This document shows positions 36,830 through 48,299 of a stretch of DNA of 64,000 nucleotides, piece after piece. The notes under the pieces are model-generated. The model was not told where the DNA came from. It made no database searches and saw nothing but the letters and a program-made list of their open reading frames with translations. The stretch lies in NCBI RefSeq assembly GCF_029227915.1, contig NC_079876.1, positions 37,927,828 through 37,991,827 on the forward strand. The letters are read 5' to 3'. The DNA comes from Hydractinia symbiolongicarpus (lineage: Eukaryota > Cnidaria > Hydrozoa > Anthoathecata > Hydractiniidae). The translations under genes and the position numbers were made by a program. The first letter of the stretch is position 1. Each line of letters opens with the position of its first letter.

Positions 36830-39800
36830 TAAGTCCCACAGTCAATCGTTTCATTGTTAAAAGCGAAGCAATCTAGTAATATCAGAAAAATATCGCTAAA
36901 TACATGTTGGTACGAATATGTGACCCAACCATTGTAACTCAAACGGACTGACACCGTTAGAAAGTCAATGTAATGCAGTTTTTGAAACTGTCGCTATTTC
37001 TTCAGCGCGCGATAACGGCTAGGATTGGTCCCACGGTAAAGAATGACTTATTTATCTAAGTTTTTAAATGAAGCGCTACCACAGTGCCCAGTGTAATCGC
37101 TGAGTTCTGGCAATCATGTCAAATTAAGAAGAATGTTATTTCTTGGAGTTCAATTGTCTCACTTTCACATTTATAAGGTCACAGCCCAAAATCAGTTCAA
37201 TTAAGTTCCGCGGTCAATCGTTTCACTGTTAAAAGCGATACAACCTAGTAATACCGGAAAGATATCACGAAATACATTTTGGTAAGAATATGTGACTCAA
37301 CCGCTGTAACTCCAGCGAGTTGATACTGTTAGAAAATCAATGAAATGTACTTTTTGAAACTGTCTGTATTTCTTCAGCGCGCAATAACGGCTAGGATTGG
37401 TCCCACAGTAAAAAAAGACTTATTAATCTAAATTTTTAAATAAAGCGCTACCACAGCGCCTAGTGAAATCGCTGAGTTCAGGCAAACAAGTCTAATTAAG
37501 AAGAATGTTATTTCTTAAGGTCCAATTGTCTAATTATCACATTTATCAGGTCGCAGTCCAAAGTTAGTTCAATTAAGTCCCACAGTCAATCGTTTCATTG
37601 TTAAAAGCGAAGCAATCTAGTAATATCAGAAAAATATCGCTAAATACATGTTGGTACGAATATGTGACCCAACCATTGTAACTCAAACGGACTGACCCCG
37701 TTAGAAAGTCAATGTAATGCAGTTTTTGAAACTGTCGCTAATTCTTCAGCGCGCGATAACGGCTAGGATTGGTCCCACGGTAAAGAATGACTTATTTATC
37801 TAAGTTTTTAAATGAAGCGCTACCACAGTGCCCAGTGTAATCGCTGATTTCTGGCAATCATGTCAAATTAAGAAGAATGTTATTTCTTGGAGTTCAATTG
37901 TCTCACTTTCACATTTATAAGGCCACAGCCCAAAATCAGTTCAATTAAGTTCCACGGTCAATCGTTTTACTGTTGAAAGCGATACAACCTAGTAATACCG
38001 GAAAGATATCACGAAATACATTTTGGTAAGAATATGTGACTCAACCGTTGTAACTCAAACGGGTTGATACTGTTAGAAAGTCAATGAAATGTACTTTTTG
38101 AAACTGTCTGTATTTCTTCAGCGCGCAATAACGGCTAGGATTGGTCCCACAGTAAAAAAAGACTTATTAATCTGAAGTTTTAAATAAAGCGCTACCACAG
38201 CGCCCAGTGTAATCGCTGAGTTCAGGCAAACAAGTCTAATTAAGAAGAATGTTATTTCTTATAGTCCAATTGTCTTATTTATCACATTTATCAGGTCACA
38301 GTCCAAAGTTAGTTCAATTAAGTCCAACAGTCAATCGTTTCATTGTTAAAAGCGAAGCAATCTAGTAATATCAGAAAAATATCGCTAAATACATGTTGGT
38401 ACGAATATGTGACCCAATCATTGTAACTCAAACGAACTGACACCGTTAGAAAGTCAATGTAATGCAGTTTTTGAAACTGTCGCTATTTCTTCAGCGCGCG
38501 ATAACGGCTAGGATTGGTCCCACGGTAAAGAATGACTTATTTATCTAAGTTTTTAAATGAAGCGCTACCACAGTGCCCAGTGTAATCGCTGAGTTCTGGC
38601 AATCATGTCAAATTAAGAAGAATGTTATTTCTTGGAGTTCAATTGTCTCACTTTCACATTTATAAGGTCACAGCCCAAAATCAGTTGAATTAAGTTCCGC
38701 GGTCAATCGTTTCACTGTTAAAAGCGATACAACCTAGTAATACCGGAAAGATATCACGAAATACATTTTGGTAAGAATATGTGACTCAACCGCTGTAACT
38801 CAAGCGGGTTGATACTGTTAGAAAATCAATGAAATGTACTTTTTGAAACTGTCTGTATTTCTTCAGCGCGCAATAACGGCTAGGATTGGTCCCACAGTAA
38901 AAAAAGACTTATTAATCTAAATTTTTAAATAAAGCGCTACCACAGCGCCTAGTGAAATCGCTGAGTTCAGGCAAACAAGTCTAATTACGAAGAATGTTAT
39001 TTCTTAAGGTCCAATTGTCTAATTATCACATTTATCAGGTCGCAGTCCAAAGTTAGTTCAATTAAGTCCCACAGTCAATCGTTTCATTGTTAAAAGCGAA
39101 GCAATCTAGTAATATCAGAAAAATATCGCTAAATACATGTTGGTACGAATATGTGACCCAACCATTGTAACTCAAACGGACTGACCCCGTTAGAAAGTCA
39201 ATGTAATGCAGTTTTTGAAACTGTCGCTAATTCTTCAGCGCGCGATAACGGCTAGGATTGGTCCCACGGTAAAGAATGACTTATTTATCTAAGTTTTTAA
39301 ATGAAGCGCTACCACAGTGCCCAGTGTAATCGCTGAGTTCTGGCAATCATGTCAAATTAAGAAGAATGTTATTTCTTGGAGTTCAATTGTCTCACTTTCA
39401 CATTTATAAGGCCACAGCCCAAAATCAGTTCAATTAAGTTCCACGGTCAATCGTTTTACTGTTGAAAGCGATACAACCTAGTAATACCGGAAAGATATCA
39501 CGAAATACATTTTGGTAAGAATATGTGACTCAACCGTTGTAACTCAAACGGGTTGATACTGTTAGAAAGTCAATGAAATGTACTTTTTGAAACTGTCTGT
39601 ATTTCTTCAGCGCGCAATAACGGCTAGGATTGGTCCCACAGTAAAAAAAGACTTATTAATCTGAAGTTTTAAATAAAGCGCTACCACAGCGCCCAGTGTA
39701 ATCGCTGAGTTCAGGCAAACAAGTCTAATTAAGAAGAATGTTATTTCTTATAGTCCAATTGTCTTATTTATCACATTTATCAGGTCACAGTCCAAAGTTA

Positions 39801-40430
39801 GTTCAATTAAGTCCAACAGTCAATCGTTTCATTGTTAAAAGCGAAGCAATCTAGTAATATCAGAAAAATATCGCTAAATACATGTTGGTACGAATATGTG
39901 ACCCAATCATTGTAACTCAAACGAACTGACACCGTTAGAAAGTCAATGTAATGCAGTTTTTGAAACTGTCGCTATTTCTTCAGCGCGCGATAACGGCTAG
40001 GATTGGTCCCACGGTAAAGAATGACTTATTTATCTAAGTTTTTAAATGAAATGCTACCACAGTGCCCAGTGTAATCGCTGAGTTCAGGCAATCATGTCAA
40101 ATTAAGAAGAATGTTATTTCTTGGAGTTCAATTGTCTCACTTTCACATTTATAAGGTCACAGCCCAAAATCAGTTCAATTAAGTTCCGCGGTCAATCGTT
40201 TCACTGTTAAAAGCGATACAACCTAGTAATACCGGAAAGATATCACGAAATACATTTTGGTAAGAATATGTGACTCAACCGTTGTAACTCAAACGGGTTG
40301 ATACTGTTAAAAAGTCAATGAAATGTACTTTTTGAAACTGTCTGTATTTCTTCAGCGCGCAATAACGGCTAGGATTGGTCCCACAGTAAAAAAAGACTTA
40401 TTAATCTAAAGTTTTAAATAAAGCGCTACC
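36830..40430 (+). repeat. 1489-bp tetramer duplication inside the dimer array
   Basis: Rare variants recur exactly 1489 bp apart: ttaaggtccaattgtctaat (37515 and 39004; also 36771), cctagtgaaatcg (37459 and 38948), ggccacagccc, cgttttactgttgaaagc, taagtccaacagtc and acccaatcattg. Two dimers were therefore copied together. A few later single-base changes separate the copies. Confidence 0.85.
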
Positions 40431-41339
40431 ACAGCGCCCAGTGTAATCGCTGAGTTCAGGCAAACAAGTCTAATTAAGAAGAATGTTATTTCTTATAGTC
40501 CAATTGTCTTATTTATCACATTTATCAGGTCGCAGTCCAAAGTTAGTTCAATTAAGTCCCACAGTCAATCGTTTCATTGTTAAAAGCGAAGCAATCTAGT
40601 AATATCAGAAAAATATCGCTAAATACATGTTGGTACGAATATGTGACCCAACCATTGTAACTCAAACGGACGGACACCGTTAGAAAGTCAATGTAATGCA
40701 GTTTTTGAAACTGTCGCTATTTCTTCAGCGCGCGATAACGGCTAGGATTGGTCCCACGGTAAAGAATGACTTATTTATCTAAGTTTTTAAATGAAGCGCT
40801 ACCACATTGCCCAGTGTAATCGCTGAGTTCCGGCAATCATGTCAAATAAAGGAGAATGTTATTTCTTGGAGTTCAATTGTCTCACTTTCACATTTATAAG
40901 GTCATAGCCCAAAATCAGTTCAATTAAGTTCCACGGTCAATCGTTTCACTGTTGAAAGCGATACAACCTAGTAATACCGGAAAGATATCACGAAATACAT
41001 TTTGGTAAGAATATGTGACTCAACCGTTGTAACTCAAACGGGTTGATACTGTTAGAAAGTCAATGAAATGTACTTTTTGAAACTGTCTGTATTTCTTCAG
41101 CGCACAATAACGGCTAGGATTGGTCCCACAGTAAAAAAAGACTTATTAATCTAAAGTTTTAAATAAAGCGCTACCACAGCGCCCAGTGTAATCGCTGAGT
41201 TCAGGCAAACAAGTCTAATTAAGAAGAATGTTATTTCTTGCAGTCCAATTGTCTTATTTATCACATTTATCAGGTTGCAGTCCAAAGTTAGTTCAATTAA
41301 GTCCCACAGTCAATCGTTTCATTGTTAAAAGCGAAGCAA

Positions 41340-43575
41340 TCTAGTAATATTTGAAAAATATCGCTAAATACATGTTGGTACGAATATGTTACCCAACCAT
41401 TGTAACTCAAACGGACTGACACCGTTAGAAAGTCAATGTAATGCAGTTTTTGAAACTGTCGCTATTTCGTCAGCGCACGATAACGGCTAGGATTGGTCCC
41501 ACAGTAAAAAAAGACTTATTAATCTAAATTTTTAAATAAAGCGCTACCACAGCGCCCGGTGTAATCGCTGAGATCAGGCAAACAAGTCTAATTAAGAAGA
41601 ATGTTATTTCTTATAGTGCAATTGTCTTATTTATCACATTTATAAGGTCACAGCCCAAAATCAGTTCAATTAAGTTCCGCGGTCAATCGTTTCACTGTTA
41701 AAAGCGATACAACCTAGTAATACCGGAAAGATATCACGATATACATTTTGGTAAGAAAATGTGACTCAACCGTTGTAACTCCAGCGGGTTGATACTGTTA
41801 GAAAGTCAATGAAATGTACTTTTTGAAACTGTCTGTATTTCTTCAGCGCGCAATAACGGCTAGGATTGGTCCCACAGTAAAAAAAGACTTATTAATCTAA
41901 AGTTTTAAATAAAGCGCTACCACAGCGCCCAGTGTAATCGCTGAGTTCAGGCAAACAAGTCTAATTAAGAAGAATGTTATTTCTTATAGTCCAATTGTCT
42001 TATTTATCACATTTATCAGGTCGCAGTCCAAAGTTAGTTCAATTAAGTCCCAAAGTCAATCGTTTCATTGTTAAAAGCGAAGCAATCTAGTAATATCAGA
42101 AAAATATTGCTAAATACATGTTGGTACGAATATGTGACCCAACCATTGTAACTCAAACGGACGGACACCTTTAGAAAGTCAATGTAATGCAGTTTTTGAA
42201 ACTGTCGCTATTTCTTCAGCGCGCGATAACGGCTAGGATTGGTCCCACGGTAAAGAATGACTTATTTATCTAAGTTTTTAAATGAAGCGCTACCACATTG
42301 CCCAGTGTAATCGCTGAGTTCCGGCAATCATGTCAAATAAAGGAGAATGTTATTTCTTGGAGTTCAATTGTCTCACTTTCACATTTATAAGGTCATAGCC
42401 CAAAATCAGTTCAATTAAGTTCCACGGTCAATCGTTTCACTGTTGAAAGCGATACAACCTAGTAATACCGGAAAGATATCACGAAATACATTTTGGTAAG
42501 AATATGTGACTCAACCGTTGTAACTCAAACGGGTTGATACTGTTAGAAAGTCAATGAAATGTACTTTTTGAAACTGTCTGTATTTCTTCAGCGCGCAATA
42601 ACGGCTAGGATTGGTCCCACAGTAAAAAAAGACTTATTAATCTAAAGTTTTAAATAAAGCGCTACCACAGCGCCCAGTGTAATCGCTGAGTTCAGGCAAA
42701 CAAGTCTAATTAAGAAGAATGTTATTTCTTATAGTCCAATTGTCTTATTTATCACATTTATCAGGTCGCAGTCCAAAGTTAGTTCAATTAAGTCCCACAG
42801 TCAATCGTTTCATTGTTAAAAGCGAAGCAATCTAGTAATATCAGAAAAATATCGCTAAATACATGTTGGTACGAATATGTGACCCAACCATTGTAACTCA
42901 AACGGACGGACACCGTTAGAAAGTCAATGTAATGCAGTTTTTGAAAGTGTCGCTATTTCTTCAGCGCGCGATAACGGCTAGGATTGGTCCCACGGTAAAG
43001 AATGACTTATTTATCTAAGTTTTTAAATGAAGCGCTACCACATTGCCCAGTGTAATCGCTGAGTTCCGGCAATCATGTCAAATAAAGGAGAATGTTATTT
43101 CTTGGAGTTCAATTGTCTCACTTTCACATTTATAAGGTCATAGCCCAAAATCAGTTCAATTAAGTTCCACGGTCAATCGTTTCACTGTTGAAAGCGATAC
43201 AACCTAGTAATACCGGAAAGATATCACGAAATACATTTTGGTAAGAAAATGTGACTCAACCGTTGTAACTCCAGCGGGTTGATACTGTTAGAAAGTCAAT
43301 GAAATGTACTTTTTGAAACTGTCTGTATTTCTTCAGCGCGCAATAACGGCTAGGATTGGTCCCACAGTAAAAAAAGACTTATTAATCTAAAGTTTTAAAT
43401 AAAGCGCTACCACAGCGCCCAGTGTAATCGCTGAGTTCAGGCAAACAAGTCTAATTAAGAAGAATGTTATTTCTTATAGTCCAATTGTCTTATTTATCAC
43501 ATTTATCAGGTCGCAGTCCAAAGTTAGTTCAATTAAGTCCCACAGTCAATCGTTTCATTGTTAAAAGCGAAGCAA
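41340..43575 (+). repeat. 2236-bp hexamer duplication, copy 1
   Basis: Marked by shared rare variants with copy 2 at 2236 bp: taatatttgaaaaa (41346 and 43582), gaatatgttaccc, atttcgtcagcgcacg, gctgagatcaggc, tatagtgcaattg, acgatatacattttgg and tcccaaagtcaatcg. One monomer is chimeric: it starts as the tacgaat type, then carries aaaaaaagacttattaatc of the partner type from about 41500. Confidence 0.88.
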
Positions 43576-45811
43576 TCTAGTAATATTTGAAAAATATCGC
43601 TAAATACATGTTGGTACGAATATGTTACCCAACCATTGTAACTCAAACGGACTGACACCGTTAGAAAGTCAATGTAATGCAGTTTTTGAAACTGTCGCTA
43701 TTTCGTCAGCGCACGATAACGGCTAGGATTGGTCCCACAGTAAAAAAAGACTTATTAATCTAAATTTTTAAATAAAGCGCTACCACAGCGCCCGGTGTAA
43801 TCGCTGAGATCAGGCAAACAAGTCTAATTAAGAAGAATGTTATTTCTTATAGTGCAATTGTCTTATTTATCACATTTATAAGGTCACAGCCCAAAATCAG
43901 TTCAATTAAGTTCCGCGGTCAATCGTTTCACTGTTAAAAGCGATACAACCTAGTAATACCGGAAAGATATCACGATATACATTTTGGTAAGAAAATGTGA
44001 CTCAACCGTTGTAACTCCAGCGGGTTGATACTGTTAGAAAGTCAATGAAATGTACTTTTTAAAACTGTCTGTATTTCTTCAGCGCGCAATAACGGCTAGG
44101 ATTGGTCCCACAGTAAAAAAAGACTTATTAATCTAAAGTTTTAAATAAAGCGCTACCACAGCGCCCAGTGTAATCGCTGAGTTCAGGCAAACAAGTCTAA
44201 TTAAGAAGAATGTTATTTCTTATAGTCCAATTGTCTTATTTATCACATTTATCAGGTCGCAGTCCAAAGTTAGTTCAATTAAGTCCCAAAGTCAATCGTT
44301 TCATTGTTAAAAGCGAAGCAATCTAGTAATATCAGAAAAATATCGCTAAATACATGTTGGTACGAATATGTGACCCAACCATTGTAACTCAAACGGACGG
44401 ACACCTTTAGAAAGTCAATGTAATGCAGTTTTTGAAACTGTCGCTATTTCTTCAGCGCGCGATAACGGCTAGGATTGGTCCCACGGTAAAGAATGACTTA
44501 TTTATCTAAGTTTTTAAATGAAGCGCTACCACATTGCCCAGTGTAATCGCTGAGTTCCGGCAATCATGTCAAATAAAACAGAATGTTATTTCTTGGAGTT
44601 CAATTGTCTCACTTTCACATTTATAAGGTCATAGCCCAAAATCAGTTCAATTAAGTTCCACGGTCAATCGTTTCACTGTTGAAAGCGATACAACCTAGTA
44701 ATACCGGAAAGATATCACGAAATACATTTTGGTAAGAATATGTGACTCAACCGTTGTAACTCAAACGGGTTGATACTGTTAGAAAGTCAATGAAATGTAC
44801 TTTTTGAAACTGTCTGTATTTCTTCAGCGCGCAATAACGGCTAGGATTGGTCCCACAGTAAAAAAAGACTTATTAATCTAAAGTTTTAAATAAAGCGCTA
44901 CCACAGCGCCCAGTGTAATCGCTGAGTTCAGGCAAACAAGTCTAATTAAGAAGAATGTTATTTCTTATAGTCCAATTGTCTTATTTATCACATTTATCAG
45001 GTCGCAGTCCAAAGTTAGTTCAATTAAGTCCCACAGTCAATCGTTTCATTGTTAAAAGCGAAGCAATCTAGTAATATCAGAAAAATATCGCTAAATACAT
45101 GTTGGTACGAATATGTGACCCAACCATTGTAACTCAAACGGACGGACACCGTTAGAAAGTCAATGTAATGCAGTTTTTGAAAGTGTCGCTATTTCTTCAG
45201 CACGCGATAACGGCTAGGATTGGTCCCACGGTAAAGAATGACTTATTTATCTAAGTTTTTAAATGAAGCGCTACCACATTGCCCAGTGTAATCGCTGAGT
45301 TCCGGCAATCATGTCAAATAAAGGAGAATGTTATTTCTTGGAGTTCAATTGTCTCACTTTCACATTTATAAGGTCATAGCCCAAAATCAGTTCAATTAAG
45401 TTCCACGGTCAATCGTTTCACTGTTGAAAGCGATACAACCTAGTAATACCGGAAAGATATCACGAAATACATTTTGGTAAGAAAATGTGACTCAACCGTT
45501 GTAACTCCAGCGGGTTGATACTGTTAGAAAGTCAATGAAATGTACTTTTTGAAACTGTCTGTATTTCTTCAGCGCGCAATAACGGCTAGGATTGGTCCCA
45601 CAGTAAAAAAAGACTTATTAATCTAAAGTTTTAAATAAAGCGCTACCACAGCGCCCAGTGTAATCGCTGAGTTCAGGCAAACAAGTCTAATTAAGAAGAA
45701 TGTTATTTCTTTTAGTCCAATTGTCTTATTTATCACATTTATCAGGTCGCAGTCCAAAGTTAGTTCAATTAAGTCCCACAGTCAATCGTTTCATTGTTAA
45801 AAGCGAAGCAA
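43576..45811 (+). repeat. 2236-bp hexamer duplication, copy 2
   Basis: Carries the same diagnostic variants as copy 1, including the chimeric monomer near 43.72 kb. Private differences include ttttaaaactg near 44057, aataaaacagaatg near 44573 and tcagcacgcg near 45197. Copy 1 type variants stop at about 45.81 kb, where atatcagaaaaa replaces atatttgaaaaa. Confidence 0.88.
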
Positions 45812-48299
45812 TCTAGTAATATCAGAAAAATATCGCTAAATACATGTTGGTACGAATATGTGACCCAACCATTGTAACTCAAACGGACGGACACCGTTAG
45901 AAAGTCAATGTAATGCAGTTTTTGAAAGTGTGCTATTTCTTCAGCGCGCGATAACGGCTAGGATTGGTCCCACGGTAAAGAATGACTTATTTATCTAAGT
46001 TTTTAAATGAAGCGCTACCACATTGCCCAGTGTAATCGCTGAGTTCCGGCAATCATGTCAAATAAAGGAGAATGTTATTTCTTGGAGTTCAATTGTCTCA
46101 CTTTCACATTTATAAGGTCATAGCCCAAAATCAGTTCAATTAAGTTCCACGGTCAATCGTTTCACTGTTGAAAGCGATACAACCTAGTAATACCGGAAAG
46201 ATATCACGAAATACATTTTGGTAAGAATATGTGACTCAACCGTTGTAACTCAAACGGGTTGATACTGTTAGAAAGTCAATGAAATGTACTTTTTGAAACT
46301 GTCTGTATTTCTTCAGCGCGCAATAACGGCTAGGATTGGTCCCACAGTAAAAAAAGACTTATTAATCTAAAGTTTTAAATAAAGCGCTACCACAGCGCCC
46401 ATTGTAATCGCTGAGTTCAGGCAAACAAGTCTAATTAAGAAGAATGTTATTTCTTGGAGTTCAATTGTCTTATTTATCACATTTATCAGGTCGCAGTCCA
46501 AAGTTAGTTCAATTAAGTCCCACAGTCAATCGTTTCATTGTTAAAAGCGAAGCAATCTAGTAATATCAGAAAAATATCGCTAAATACATGTTGGTACGAA
46601 TATGTGACCCAACCATTGTAACTCAAACGGACTGACACCGTTAGAAAGTCAATGTAATGCAGTTTTTGAAACTGTCGCTATTTCTTCAGCGCGCGATAAC
46701 GGCTAGGATTGGTCCCACGGTAAAAAATGACTTATTTATCTAAGTTTTTAAATGAAGCGCTACCACAGTGCCCAGTGTAATCGCTGAGTTCTGGCAATCA
46801 TGTCAAATTAAGAAGAATGTTATTTCTTGGAGTTCAATTGTCTCTCTTTCACATTTATAAGGTCACAGCCCAAAATCAGTTCAATTAAGTTCCACGGTCA
46901 ATGGTTTCATTGTTAAAAGCGAAGCAATCTAGTAATATCAGAAAAATATCGCTAAATACATGTTGGTACGAATATGTGACCCAACCATTGTAACTCAAAC
47001 GGACGGACACCGTTAGAAAGTCAATGTAATGCAGTTTTTGAAAGTGTCGCTATTTCTTCAGCGCGCGATAACGGCTAGGATTGGTCCCACGGTAAAGAAT
47101 GACTTATTTATCTAAGTTTTTAAATGAAGCGCTACCACATTGCCCAGTGTAATCGCTGAGTTCCGGCAATCATGTCAAATAAAGGAGAATGTTATTTCTT
47201 GGAGTTCAATTGTCTCACTTTCACATTTATAAGGTCATAGCCCAAAATCAGTTCAATTAAGTTCCACGGTCAATCGTTTCACTGTTGAAAGCGATACAAC
47301 CTAGTAATACCGGAAAGATATCACGAAATACATTTTGGTAAGAATATGTGACTCAACCGTTGTAACTCAAACGGGTTGATACTGTTAGAAAGTCAATGAA
47401 ATGTACTTTTTGAAACTGTCTGTATTTCTTCAGCGCGCAATAACGGCTAGGATTGGTCCCACAGTAAAAAAAGACTTATTAATCTAAAGTTTTAAATAAA
47501 GCGCTACCACAGCGCCCAGTGTAATCGCTGAGTTCAGGCAAACAAGTCTAATTAAGAAGAATGTTATTTCTTATAGTCCAATTGTCTTATTTATCACATT
47601 TATCAGGTCGCAGTCCAAAGTTAGTTCAATTAAGTCCCACAGTCAATCGTTTCATTGTTAAAAGCGAAGCAATCTAGTAATATCAGAAAAATATCGCTAA
47701 ATACATGTTGGTACGAATATGTGACCCAACCATTGTAACTCAAACGGACGGACACCGTTAGAAAGTCAATGTAATGCAGTTTTTGAAAGTGTCGCTATTT
47801 CTTCAGCGCGCGATAACGGCTAGGATTGGTCCCACGGTAAAGAATGACTTATTTATCTAAGTTTTTAAATGAAGCGCTACCACATTGCCCAGTGTAATCG
47901 CTGAGTTCCGGCAATCATGTCAAATAAAGGAGAATGTTATTTCTTGGAGTTCAATTGTCTCACTTTCACATTTATAAGGTCATAGCCCAAAATCAGTTCA
48001 ATTAAGTTCCACGGTCAATCGTTTCACTGTTGAAAGCGATACAACCTAGTAATACCGGAAAGATATCACGAAATACATTTTGGTAAGAACATGTGACTCA
48101 ACCGTTGTAACTCAAACGGGTTGATACTGTTAAAAAGTCAATGAAATGTACTTTTTGAAACTGTCTGTATTTCTTCAGCGCGCAATAACGGCTAGGATTG
48201 GTCCCACAGTAAAAAAAGACTTATTAATCTAAAGTTTTAAATAAAGCGCTACCACAGCGCCCAGTGTAATCGCTGAGTTCAGGCAAACAAGTCTAATTA

